A DNA stretch of 64,000 nt from Acidisarcina sp. (lineage in GTDB: Bacteria; Acidobacteriota; Terriglobia; Terriglobales; Acidobacteriaceae). Below, one piece after another: positions 39,849 to 48,730 of the stretch. The position numbers and the translations under genes were made by a program. The notes beneath the pieces were generated by a model. It was given only the letters and a program-made list of their open reading frames with translations. It was not told the DNA's origin and made no database searches. The DNA lies in assembly GCA_035539175.1 (NCBI GenBank), contig DATLIY010000008.1, forward strand, positions 682,001-746,000, given 5' to 3'. The first letter of the stretch is position 1, and each line of letters starts with the position of its first letter.

Positions 39849-41345
39849 ATGGGATTGAACGGCCTGGATCTTGGCATAGTCGTGCTCTACATGATCGGCG
39901 TCACGCTGTTTGGCCTTCGCTTTCGCGGTGCCGCCCAGACGCTAAAAGGCTACTTCCTGGCCGACAACGCCATTCCCTGGTGGGCCATCTCCCTATCCAT
40001 CGTCGCCGCGGAGACCAGTACACTCACCATCATCAGCGTGCCCGGCATCGCTTACGACGGCAATTTCAGCTTCCTCCAGCTTGTCTTCGGCTTCCTGATC
40101 GGACGCATCGTCGTCAGCTTCCTCTTCATTCCGCGCTACTTCAGCGGCCATCTCGTCACCGCCTATCAGCTTATGGAGCAGCGCTTCGGCCAGCGCCTCC
40201 GCACCCTCACCGCGGGCATCTTCCTCGTCACGCGCGCCGCTGCTGAAGGTGTGCGCGTTTTCGCCGTCGCCATCGTGGTGCGCATCGCACTCGGCGGCAT
40301 GCTGACCGGCCTCAGCGACTTGCAGCGCGACGTTGCCGCTATCGCTGTCGTCACAGTACTCACTCTCATCTACACCTTTGAAGGCGGCATCCGCGCAGCC
40401 ATCTGGACCGACGTTTTGCAGCAGACCGTTTACGTCACCGGGACCATCGTTGGCCTCTTCACCGTTCTTCATCTCGTCCCCGGTGGATGGTCCTCTGTTC
40501 ATGCAATCGCCGGAGGCGCAGGCAAGTTCCGCATTCTCGACTTCTCCTGGAATCCCACCGTTAAATACACGTTCTGGTCCGGGATCATCGGTGGCGCCTT
40601 CCTCACGATGGCCAGCCACGGTACCGACCAGCTCATCGTGCAGCGCCTGCTTGCCGCGCGCAGCGAGCGTCAGTCGAAGCTTGCGCTCATCATGAGTGGC
40701 GCCGCCATCCTCATCCAGTTCTCACTCTTCCTTCTCATCGGCGCCATGCTCTTCGTTTACTACCGCATCTCGCCGCCTGCGCACGCGTTCGCGCGAACTG
40801 ACACCATCTTTCCCGAGTTCGTCGTCACGCACATGCCGCACGGCATCAGCGGCCTGCTCATCGCCGCCATCCTAGCCGCGGCCATGTCCAACCTCAGCGC
40901 TGCCGTCAACTCGCTCTCCTCCATCGCCATCGTCGACTTCTACGCCCGCCTGCGGCCCCAGTCCAGTGAACGGCAACGGATGCGCCTCTCGCGACTTGCC
41001 ATCATCGTCTGGGGCCTGGTGCTCTTCGCTCTCGCTCTCATCGCGCGCCACGGCGGACGCGTCATTGAAGTGGGACTCTCCATTGCCTCGGTCGCCTATG
41101 GCGCGTTGCTCGGTGTCTTTCTACTCGGCGTGCTGACCAGGCGTGCAACCGAGCGCGGTGCCATCGTTGGCATGGTCTGCGGCTTCGCCCTCGATTTATA
41201 TCTCTGGCTTGGAACGCCAATATCTTTCACGTGGTATGTCGTGCTTGGCAGTGCCGTTACCTTCATCGTCGGTTACGCTGCCAGTTGCGCCCCGCGGCCT
41301 GCAGTCGCGCCCGAACTTGTGGGGAACGAAAATGCAAATAGGTAA
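39849..41345 (+). CDS. Sodium:solute symporter (SSS family), likely sugar importer
   Basis: A 498-residue inner-membrane protein with about 13 transmembrane segments. The SSS pattern is visible: an early LDLGIVVLYMIGVTLFGL, then YFLADNAIPWWAISLSIVAAETSTLTIISVPG, and ASHGTDQLIVQRLLAA. The ATG at 39849 gives the usual short N-terminus. It overlaps murQ by 14 bases. The MurNAc PTS permease MurP that normally feeds MurQ is not present here, so this symporter is the likely inner-membrane carrier for MurNAc or a related sugar or peptide. Substrate is inferred from context only. Confidence 0.85.
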   Translation: MGLNGLDLGIVVLYMIGVTLFGLRFRGAAQTLKGYFLADNAIPWWAISLSIVAAETSTLTIISVPGIAYDGNFSFLQLVFGFLIGRIVVSFLFIPRYFSGHLVTAYQLMEQRFGQRLRTLTAGIFLVTRAAAEGVRVFAVAIVVRIALGGMLTGLSDLQRDVAAIAVVTVLTLIYTFEGGIRAAIWTDVLQQTVYVTGTIVGLFTVLHLVPGGWSSVHAIAGGAGKFRILDFSWNPTVKYTFWSGIIGGAFLTMASHGTDQLIVQRLLAARSERQSKLALIMSGAAILIQFSLFLLIGAMLFVYYRISPPAHAFARTDTIFPEFVVTHMPHGISGLLIAAILAAAMSNLSAAVNSLSSIAIVDFYARLRPQSSERQRMRLSRLAIIVWGLVLFALALIARHGGRVIEVGLSIASVAYGALLGVFLLGVLTRRATERGAIVGMVCGFALDLYLWLGTPISFTWYVVLGSAVTFIVGYAASCAPRPAVAPELVGNENANR

Positions 41346-42225
41346 GCTCATGACCGAGCGTCGGAATCCGGCCACGCTGAACCTGGATTCCATGACTCCG
41401 CTCGAAATTGTTTCGGCAATGAACCGCGAAGACGCGCTCGTGGCGCCTCGCGTCCGCACTGCTCTGCCGCGTATCGCTGAGGCCGTTGAACTGATTGCCG
41501 AGCGCTACGCGCGCGGTGGCCGCCTCATCTACGTCGGCACCGGAACCAGCGGTCGCATTGGCGCGCTCGACGCGTCAGAGTGTCCGCCGACCTTCGGCAT
41601 CAGTCCGCGCCGGGTGCAGTTCCTCATCGCCGGCGGTGAGGCAGCCCTTGTGCATGCCACCGAGGCCAGCGAAGACTCCGCCGCGTTAGGTCGTCGCGAC
41701 ATGGCGCGCAAGCGTCCGGGCCGCCGCGATGTCATCGTGGGCCTCGCCGCCAGCGGCTTTACGCCCTACACCGTTAGCGCACTCGAATTCGCGCGCAGCA
41801 AGGGCGCCGCCACAATCGGCATCGCCTGCAATCGCGGTTCCGGCCTCGGCCGCATCGCCGACATCGCCATCGAAGTCGAAGTCGGTCCCGAAGTCCTCAC
41901 TGGCTCCTCGCGTCTCAAGGCTGGCACCGCGCAGAAAATGATCTGCAACATGCTCACCACCGGCGCCATGACGCGCGTTGGGTATGTGAGCAGCAATCTG
42001 ATGGTGAATCTCGTTCTAAAGAACAAAAAGCTTGAGCAGCGTGGCATTGCGATTCTCGAAACGCTGGCCGGCGTCGACCGCGCCACCGCGATCGCCAGCC
42101 TCGAGAAAGCAGGTAACAAATTGCCCGTTGCGCTGGTCATGCTCAAGGCGGGCGTCAGTCGTACGGCGGCTGCGCGTCGGCTCGCGCGAACCAAAGGAAA
42201 TGTACGTGCGGCAATCGAAGGGTGA
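41332..42225 (+). CDS. murQ: N-acetylmuramic acid 6-phosphate etherase MurQ
   Basis: MurQ cleaves the lactyl ether of MurNAc-6P to give GlcNAc-6P and D-lactate in the cytoplasm. The 297-residue protein has the SIS-fold signature YVGTGTSGRIGALDASECPPTF, the GLAASGFTPY loop and the KAGTAQKMICNMLTTGAMTRVG motif near the catalytic residues. Length fits (about 300). The ATG at 41332, with GGGGAA six bases upstream, overlaps the symporter by 14 bases. MurQ needs MurNAc-6-phosphate; no kinase (MurK or AnmK type) or PTS lies in the window. The enzyme has no export signal, unlike the following hydrolases. Confidence 0.95.
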   Translation: MQIGKLMTERRNPATLNLDSMTPLEIVSAMNREDALVAPRVRTALPRIAEAVELIAERYARGGRLIYVGTGTSGRIGALDASECPPTFGISPRRVQFLIAGGEAALVHATEASEDSAALGRRDMARKRPGRRDVIVGLAASGFTPYTVSALEFARSKGAATIGIACNRGSGLGRIADIAIEVEVGPEVLTGSSRLKAGTAQKMICNMLTTGAMTRVGYVSSNLMVNLVLKNKKLEQRGIAILETLAGVDRATAIASLEKAGNKLPVALVMLKAGVSRTAAARRLARTKGNVRAAIEG

Positions 42226-42226
42226 C

Positions 42227-44635
42227 ATGCGGAGAATGGACAAACTAAGTCGGAGGTGGTGTGCGATGGGTGGTCTGTTGCTGGCGCTGGTTGCGCCGGC
42301 ATGGAGCGCAGCATCCGCACAGTCCGGGACCAGGCAGCCCTTCACCGACGTGGACGCGATCGTGCAGCAGGCCGTCGAGCAGGGCAAAATGCCAGGCGCA
42401 GTCGTGCTCATCGGCCACCACGGTAAGGTCGTCTATCGCAAGGCGTACGGCTTCCGCTCGCTTGAGCCAGCGCAGGAGCCCATGACGGTCGACACGATCT
42501 TCGATCTTGCCTCCCTCACGAAGTGCATCGCCACCGCCACGGCCGTCACGCAGTTGCTCGAATCCGGCAGCATCAAGCTCAACGATCCTGTCGCCGCCTA
42601 TCTGCCCGAGTTTGCACAAAATGGCAAGGGCAACATTACCGTGCGTGAGTTGCTCACGCACTACTCCGGCCTTGCGCCCGACCTCGATCTGACGGCGCCA
42701 TGGAAGGGCAAAGAAACCGCCTTCGCGATGGTCATGGCCTCGCGCCCCGTCAACCCGCCCGGTACGCGATTCGTCTACAGCGACATCAATTTTGAAACGC
42801 TCGGCTTTCTCGTCGAACGTGTCACTGGTGAGCTACTCAACGAGTACGCGGCGAGGCACATCTTTGCTCCTCTCGGCATGCACGAGACCGGCTTTCTCCC
42901 TCCGGAAGCGTGGAAGCCGCGCATTGCGCCCACGCAATACGACGAGAACGACGCAATGCTGCGCGGCACGGTCCACGATCCTACCGCGCGGCGCATGGGT
43001 GGTGTGGCTGGGCATGCTGGTCTGTTCTCAACTGCAGACGATCTCTCCCGCTTCGCCGATGACCTTATGCACGGCCACACGATTCTCAGCGAAGCCGCAG
43101 TCGAAAAAATGTCCACGCCGCAGCAGCCTGCCACGGCCGCGAGCTTGCGCGGCCTTGGCTGGGACATCGATTCGCCCTTTGCCAGTAATCGCGGCGAACT
43201 ACTTCCTGTTGGCTCCTTCGGCCACACTGGCTTTACCGGCACTTCGCTCTGGATCGATCCTGTCACTGACACCTACATCATCCTGCTCACCAACGCGGTC
43301 CACCCCAGCGGCCACGGCTCTGTGATCTCGCTACGCACGCGCGTAGCCACCGCTGTCGTGCGCTCGCTCGACCTCACCGCTGGCGAGCGCGAGCAGTATC
43401 GCCTCGCGCGCATCACCGGCTACAACGAATCGCTCATGGCCGATCGCAGCTTCACTGTGCGCAACGGCACGGTCAAGACGGGGATCGACTTGCTTGAAGA
43501 GCATGCCTTCCGCGAACTGCATCCCGACGCAGCACATCCCGTGCGCATCGGTCTCGTCACCAACCAGACCGGCCTCGATGCCTCAGGCCGCCGTACCATC
43601 GACGTGCTCGCGCATGCTCCCGGCCTGCACCTTACTGCCATCTTCAGCCCAGAGCACGGCGTCGCTGGCGCGCTCGACACCACCGCCATCGGCGACTCGC
43701 GCGACGCAGCAACCGGAGTGCCGGTCTACAGCGTTTACGGTGACAGCGACGCCAAACGCCGCCCCACCGCCGCTGCACTTGCTGATGTCGATATCCTCGT
43801 CTACGACATCCAGGATGCAGGCGTGCGTTTCTATACGTACGAGACGACCCTCGGCTACTTCATTGAGGCTGCTGCAAAGACTGGCAAGGAGATCGTCGTC
43901 CTCGACCGGCCAAATCCATTAGGAGGCAGCGTGGTGCAGGGACCCATCTCTGATGCCGGATCGGAATCGTTCGTTAACTATGCACAGATTCCCGTGCGTC
44001 ACGGCATGACCATCGGTGAACTCGCGCGCTTTGATAACGGCGAGCGCCATCTGGAAGCGAAGCTCACGGTTGTGCCGATGGAAGGCTGGATGCGCGGCGA
44101 CTGGTTTGACTCGACTGGCCGCGTGTGGACGAATCCTTCGCCCAACCTCCGCAGCCTCACTGAAGAAGCGCTCTATCCTGGCATTGGCATGATCGAGGGC
44201 GCGAACATCTCCGTGGGCCGCGGCACAGACATGCCGTTCGAGCTGATCGGTGCACCCTGGATCGATCCTGCCGTGCTGGCCTCCTATCTCAACGCGCGCA
44301 GTATTGATGGTGTGCGCTTCGTGCCCATCCGCTTCACACCATCGTCATCCGTGTATGCGAACCAGTTGTGCGGCGGCGTCAACATCCTACTCATCGACCG
44401 CGACCGCGTAGACGCGCCGGAACTTGGCCTGGAGATTGCCGCAGCGCTGCTCAGCTTGTATCCCAGCCAGTTCCAGGCTGCGAAGCTCGGCACGTTGATG
44501 CGCAACGCCGCCGCGCTAAAGGCGCTGCTCGCAGGCGACGATCCACGCCGCATTGACGAAGACTGGCAGGACGCGAATGTTCGCTTCGCAGCCATCCGCG
44601 CAAAATATCTGCTCTATGGAGCCGCCGAGGAATGA
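42227..44635 (+). CDS. Bifunctional AmiE-like serine hydrolase and NamZ exo-beta-N-acetylmuramidase
   Basis: An 802-residue fusion. After a signal peptide (1-32, ending AASAQ), residues 40-385 form a class C beta-lactamase-like domain with SLTK (Ser96, Lys99), YSD (Tyr184) and HTG (333-335). Residues 416-802 form a DUF1343 (GH171) domain with TNQTGLD, SPEHG (474-478) and VYDIQDAGVRFYTY. In B. subtilis the matching proteins are separate: AmiE (YbbE), a muramyl-L-alanine amidase of the same fold, and NamZ (YbbC), which removes MurNAc from non-reducing glycan ends. The fusion would couple peptide removal and sugar release in the periplasm. It follows murQ by one base and overlaps nagZ by ATGA. 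Confidence 0.88.
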   Translation: MRRMDKLSRRWCAMGGLLLALVAPAWSAASAQSGTRQPFTDVDAIVQQAVEQGKMPGAVVLIGHHGKVVYRKAYGFRSLEPAQEPMTVDTIFDLASLTKCIATATAVTQLLESGSIKLNDPVAAYLPEFAQNGKGNITVRELLTHYSGLAPDLDLTAPWKGKETAFAMVMASRPVNPPGTRFVYSDINFETLGFLVERVTGELLNEYAARHIFAPLGMHETGFLPPEAWKPRIAPTQYDENDAMLRGTVHDPTARRMGGVAGHAGLFSTADDLSRFADDLMHGHTILSEAAVEKMSTPQQPATAASLRGLGWDIDSPFASNRGELLPVGSFGHTGFTGTSLWIDPVTDTYIILLTNAVHPSGHGSVISLRTRVATAVVRSLDLTAGEREQYRLARITGYNESLMADRSFTVRNGTVKTGIDLLEEHAFRELHPDAAHPVRIGLVTNQTGLDASGRRTIDVLAHAPGLHLTAIFSPEHGVAGALDTTAIGDSRDAATGVPVYSVYGDSDAKRRPTAAALADVDILVYDIQDAGVRFYTYETTLGYFIEAAAKTGKEIVVLDRPNPLGGSVVQGPISDAGSESFVNYAQIPVRHGMTIGELARFDNGERHLEAKLTVVPMEGWMRGDWFDSTGRVWTNPSPNLRSLTEEALYPGIGMIEGANISVGRGTDMPFELIGAPWIDPAVLASYLNARSIDGVRFVPIRFTPSSSVYANQLCGGVNILLIDRDRVDAPELGLEIAAALLSLYPSQFQAAKLGTLMRNAAALKALLAGDDPRRIDEDWQDANVRFAAIRAKYLLYGAAEE

Positions 44636-46482
44636 GAGCCATGCACATTGCCGCAACTGGAATGAAGACGAAGGCGCTGCTTGCCTGCACGCTGCTGCTG
44701 GCCTGGTCGTATCCCGTAGCGCTCGCCGCACCGCCGGCAGCGCTGCATCTCGATCGCAAGGGCGAGCGATGGGCCGCGAAAACACTCCGCCATATGCCGC
44801 TTGAAGAGAAGGTCGGCCAGATGATCATGGTCTGGGCCAAGGTTCGCTTCCTCAACGACGCGAGCCCCGAGTACGTCGCGCTGCATGAGGAGATGGACCG
44901 CTATCACGTGGGCGGCTTTGGCGTCACCGTTGAGGTGGATGGCGCACAGTTGCTCAAGAGCGAACCGCTCGAAGCTGCCGCACTCACCAATCATCTGCAG
45001 CGCGACTCGAAATATCCACTGCTGTTTGCAGCCGACTTCGAGCGCGGCCTTTCCATGCGCCTGAACAGCGCCACCGCCTTCCCGGCCGCCATGGCCTTCG
45101 GTGCTGCGGGCAACCCCGAACTGGCCCGCGAGTTTGGCCGCATCAGCGCGCTCGAAACGCGCGCCATCGGCATTCACTGGAACTGGTTCCCCGTAGCTGA
45201 CGTGAACTCCAACCCGGCCAATCCGATTATTGATACGCGGTCGTTCGGCGAAGATCCATCGATGGTCAGCCGCATGATCGACGCCTACATCGAAGGCGCC
45301 CACCAGTCCGGCATGCTCACCACGGTCAAACATTTCCCGGGGCACGGCGACACTGATACCGACTCGCATCTCGCACTTGCCCGCGTCACCGGTAACCTCG
45401 ATCGTCTCAACTCTGTCGAACTCGCTCCCTTCCGGAGCGCCATCGCCGCAGGGGTCGATTCCGTCATGGTTGGCCACTTGCTCGTTCCAGCCATCGAGTC
45501 TGACGCCAATCTTCCCGCCAGCATCTCCCCTAACGTCATCACCGGGCTGCTCAAACAGAAGCTCGGCTTCAACGGGATCGTCGTCACCGACGCGCTCGAC
45601 ATGGCGGGGCTCACAAAAGTCTTCAGCGGCAGCAAGCACGAAGTCTCCGCGCAGGCGGCCGTCGCCGCCGTTCGCGCCGGCAACGACATGATCATCATTC
45701 CCGGAGATCTCGACGGCGCCTACACCGGCCTGCTCAACGCCGTCCACAGCGGCCAGATTCCCGAGAGCCGCATCGACGCCAGCGTGCGCAAGATTCTGCG
45801 CATGAAGGCCGCGCTCGGCCTCGAGCACAACCGCCTGGTCAGTCTCGCCGATGTAGAAAAGAACGTTGCCCTCCCGGCAAGTACGGCTTTCGCGCAGAAG
45901 GTCGCCGACGAAGCCATCACTCTTGTCGCTGACTCCGAACGTCAGCTCCCACTTCCACCCGCGTCCGGTGTGGTCGCCGTCATCTTCACCGACTACACGC
46001 GCGGCAGCGAGGGCAGCCGCGTCTTCGTGAACGAGTTGCGCAAGCGCGCGCCGGATGCGCAAATCTTCTGGGTCAACGAGTCCAACGCCGAATCTGTTCA
46101 GGCTGGTGTGCTCGCTGCTGCGGCGAATGCGCAGCACGTGATTGCGCTGGCCGAGGCCGTGCCCAATCCGCGGCGCACCACCGAAGGCCGCAGCGGCGGC
46201 TCGGTCAATCTAGATGCCGGACCGCTGCAACTTCTTTCGAAGATGGTTGAGACTGCAGGTGGCAAGACCGTCCTCACGGCCTTCGGCAATCCCTACATCG
46301 GCAGCGAGGTTCCTGGCCTTCGTGCGTACGTGTGCACGTTTTCCAATACCACCAGCTCCGGCATCGCTCTCGTGCGTGCGTTGTTCGGCGAAATCCCCAT
46401 CCACGGCCGCCTTCCGGTCAGTATCCCCAACGTTGCTGTACGCGGCATCGGCTTCGACCGCAACGCAACGGCGTTGCAATGA
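44632..46482 (+). CDS. nagZ: Exported GH3 beta-N-acetylhexosaminidase, NagZ type
   Basis: NagZ removes GlcNAc from the non-reducing end of peptidoglycan fragments. The 616-residue protein has a signal peptide (about 11-32, ending ALAA), a GH3 TIM barrel with the NagZ-specific loop KHFPGHGDTDTDSH (233-246, His-Asp dyad) and the nucleophile Asp320 in IVVTDALDMAG, and a second C-terminal domain (about 390-616). This two-domain exported form matches Bacillus NagZ (YbbD, 642 residues) and not the 340-residue cytosolic form of E. coli. It overlaps both neighbours by ATGA, so the genes are probably translated together. Confidence 0.92.
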   Translation: MRAMHIAATGMKTKALLACTLLLAWSYPVALAAPPAALHLDRKGERWAAKTLRHMPLEEKVGQMIMVWAKVRFLNDASPEYVALHEEMDRYHVGGFGVTVEVDGAQLLKSEPLEAAALTNHLQRDSKYPLLFAADFERGLSMRLNSATAFPAAMAFGAAGNPELAREFGRISALETRAIGIHWNWFPVADVNSNPANPIIDTRSFGEDPSMVSRMIDAYIEGAHQSGMLTTVKHFPGHGDTDTDSHLALARVTGNLDRLNSVELAPFRSAIAAGVDSVMVGHLLVPAIESDANLPASISPNVITGLLKQKLGFNGIVVTDALDMAGLTKVFSGSKHEVSAQAAVAAVRAGNDMIIIPGDLDGAYTGLLNAVHSGQIPESRIDASVRKILRMKAALGLEHNRLVSLADVEKNVALPASTAFAQKVADEAITLVADSERQLPLPPASGVVAVIFTDYTRGSEGSRVFVNELRKRAPDAQIFWVNESNAESVQAGVLAAAANAQHVIALAEAVPNPRRTTEGRSGGSVNLDAGPLQLLSKMVETAGGKTVLTAFGNPYIGSEVPGLRAYVCTFSNTTSSGIALVRALFGEIPIHGRLPVSIPNVAVRGIGFDRNATALQ

Positions 46483-47480
46483 TCGCGCACAGGAGACGCA
46501 AACAGGTGCAGAAGGCAGCGACGAACGCATGGCAATCGAAACACAATGCAGAGAACATCGTGACGATACTTGGCCTCTTTTGTTCAAACCACGCGCAGTC
46601 TCTCGCAGGCGGCATTGCGGTGCTTCTAGCCCTGCTCCTGTCCGTGGCCGCTGCAGTCGCGCAGAAGTCCACCCCTCAGTCTGACCTGGTCATTGCGCAG
46701 CCGGTGGCCAATATGCACGCGCACGCAGCCGCCGAGAGCGAAGTCGTCTCGCAGGTGCTCTACGGCACCGGCGTGCTCGCGCTTGAAAAGCAAGGCGACT
46801 GGACGCATGTACGTACTGCCGACGGTTACACCGGATGGGTCGCCGCTTCCGACATGCGCCCGCAGGGTGCCACGCTGTATGCCCCAGAGGGCCGAAGCAT
46901 CCACGTCGTCGCGCTCAGCGCCAACATCTATGAAGAGCCCGACGTCACGCGTCGCCCGGCGTTGCTGCAATTGCCATGGGAAGCGATCCTCGAAACCGTG
47001 CCTCAACCCTCGCCACCAGATATCCGCTGGCTCAAGGTGCGGCTCGTCGATCACCGTACCGCCTGGGTGCAGCGCGGCGATGTTGGCACGGATACCGCGC
47101 CGCTCACCATCGACGAGACCATCGCCCTCGCGCGTCGCTTCCTCGGCGTGACCTACACGTGGGGCGGAGTCAGCAGCTTCGGTTTCGACTGTTCCGGGTT
47201 CACCCAGATGCTCATTCGACGCCGCGGCATCGAAATGCCCCGCGACGCAGATCTTCAGGCGACGTGGTCGGGTGCTGAGCCCGTCGAGCGCAAGGATCTC
47301 GCGCCAGGCGATCTGCTTTTCTTCGGCGCGAGTCCAGCGAAAATTACACACACCGGCATGTACATCGGCCACGGTGAATTCATTCACGACACGACTCACG
47401 ATCATCCAGGCGTGCAGATCAGCCGGCTGGATGACATGCCGTGGACAAAGTTGTTTGTGGCAGCGCGGAGAGTGAAATGA
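46479..47480 (+). CDS. NlpC/P60 gamma-D-Glu-diamino acid endopeptidase with SH3 domains (YkfC-like)
   Basis: A 333-residue exported peptidase. A hydrophobic segment near residues 42-62 serves as signal or anchor. Two bacterial SH3-like domains follow (about 70-130 and 140-205), then an NlpC/P60 domain with the catalytic Cys238 in GFDCSGFTQ and His291 in KITHTGMYIGHGEFIH. The order SH3-SH3-NlpC is that of B. cereus and B. subtilis YkfC, which cuts after D-Glu in peptides with a free N-terminal L-Ala and therefore yields L-Ala-D-Glu. Its substrate would come from the amidase domain upstream. Overlaps nagZ and the epimerase gene by ATGA. Confidence 0.88.
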   Translation: MIAHRRRKQVQKAATNAWQSKHNAENIVTILGLFCSNHAQSLAGGIAVLLALLLSVAAAVAQKSTPQSDLVIAQPVANMHAHAAAESEVVSQVLYGTGVLALEKQGDWTHVRTADGYTGWVAASDMRPQGATLYAPEGRSIHVVALSANIYEEPDVTRRPALLQLPWEAILETVPQPSPPDIRWLKVRLVDHRTAWVQRGDVGTDTAPLTIDETIALARRFLGVTYTWGGVSSFGFDCSGFTQMLIRRRGIEMPRDADLQATWSGAEPVERKDLAPGDLLFFGASPAKITHTGMYIGHGEFIHDTTHDHPGVQISRLDDMPWTKLFVAARRVK

Positions 47481-48595
47481 ATCGACGGCAGTATCTGAAG
47501 ATGAGCGGAGCGGCGGCGCTGCTGCCGCTGGGAGCCATGACCATGACAACTGATGCGGCCGTGTCCACAGGGCCATCCAAGGTCGAGTGCACTCTCAAGC
47601 GGCTCAACCTGCGCCACACGTGGACGACCACTATGTCCTCCAGTGAGTATCGCGACACCGTCCAGCTCGCGCTTACGCGTGACGGCATCACCGGCTACGG
47701 CGAGGGCGCGCCAATCGTCCGCTACAAGGAATATCCTGAAACGGCGAAGCAGGCCATCGATGCGAACCTTTCGAAGATCGCCGTCGGCGATCCCTTCCAG
47801 TACCGCAAAATGCTCGCTGGCGTGCGCGAGGCGCTCGGCGAGCATCAGCACGCTGCTCTTGCTGCCGTAGATCTCGCAGTCTTCGATTGGCTCGGCAAGA
47901 AGCTCGACGTGCCGCTCTACAGACTGTTCGGCATTGACCCTGCTGACGCGCCCGTCACTGACTTTTCCATCGGTATTGACACACCCGAGATCACGCGCCA
48001 GAAAACTCGTGAAGCTGCGGAATTTGCCATCCTCAAAGTGAAGGTTGGCCTGAAGACTGACGAGGAAACCATATCCGCTGTCCGCAGCGTCACGAGCAAG
48101 CCGTTGCGCGTCGATGCGAACGAAGGTTGGACCGACAAAGAAGAAGCCATCCGCAAGATCAACTGGTTGGAGTCTCAGGGCGTCCAGCTCGTCGAGCAGC
48201 CCATGCCGGCGCACATGATCGAGGAGACGCGCTACCTGCGCAGCAAGGTCCATCTGCCGATCATCGCTGACGAAGCCTGCACCGACGTCAGCATGATTCC
48301 TCATCTCGTGGATGCCTACGACGGCATCAACGTGAAGCTCGACAAGTCGGGCGGCATACTCGAGGCGCTTCGCTGGATCGAGGTTGCACGCGCCGCAAAG
48401 ATGAAGGTGATGATTGGCTGCATGGTCTCCAGCTCCTGCACTGTCACGGCTGCTGCTCACCTGGCCGCTCTCGCCGACTACGTCGACCTGGATGGAAACC
48501 TCCTGATAGCCAACGATCCGTGGCAAGGGGTACGCGTCGAAAAAGGAAGACTGTTGTTGCCCTCCCGGTCGGGACTGGGCCTCATCCCGACATAG
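47477..48595 (+). CDS. L-Ala-D/L-Glu epimerase (enolase superfamily) with Tat-like signal
   Basis: This enzyme of the muconate-lactonising subgroup racemises L-Ala-D-Glu to L-Ala-L-Glu so ordinary peptidases can cut it. The metal ligands are Asp213 (VDANEGW), Glu240 (LVEQP) and Asp265 (IADEAC). The catalytic Lys are in LKVKVG (187, 189) and INVKLDKSGG (287). The N-terminus MNRRQYLKMSGAAALLPLG has a twin-arginine pattern, so it probably acts in the periplasm, whereas E. coli YcjG and Bacillus YkfB are cytoplasmic. The 372-residue length includes about 30 residues of signal. ATGA overlap with the endopeptidase gene that makes its substrate. Confidence 0.88.
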   Translation: MNRRQYLKMSGAAALLPLGAMTMTTDAAVSTGPSKVECTLKRLNLRHTWTTTMSSSEYRDTVQLALTRDGITGYGEGAPIVRYKEYPETAKQAIDANLSKIAVGDPFQYRKMLAGVREALGEHQHAALAAVDLAVFDWLGKKLDVPLYRLFGIDPADAPVTDFSIGIDTPEITRQKTREAAEFAILKVKVGLKTDEETISAVRSVTSKPLRVDANEGWTDKEEAIRKINWLESQGVQLVEQPMPAHMIEETRYLRSKVHLPIIADEACTDVSMIPHLVDAYDGINVKLDKSGGILEALRWIEVARAAKMKVMIGCMVSSSCTVTAAAHLAALADYVDLDGNLLIANDPWQGVRVEKGRLLLPSRSGLGLIPT

Positions 48596-48616
48596 CGCGG
48601 GTTTTGGAGGATTAGG

Positions 48617-48709
48617 ATGAGATCACCGAGAGTATCCATGCATGCGCTGTCGCCGGTGATTCTTTATTGCGCCGGGGGGCCGGGCGCCCGAACAAGTGCG
48701 GCGGCATAG
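48617..48709 (+). CDS. Possible 30-codon leader peptide before the GntR gene
   Basis: A short frame (MRSPRVSMHALSPVILYCAG, 30 residues) with a very good ribosome site, GGAGG at six bases. It sits between the epimerase and the gntR gene. ATCACCG (48622-48628) and CGGTGAT (48654-48660) inside it can pair. It may be a leader controlling the regulator; it may equally be chance. Confidence 0.3.
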   Translation: MRSPRVSMHALSPVILYCAGGPGARTSAAA

Positions 48710-48730
48710 GAAGTCGAGGTTTGTTTGAGC

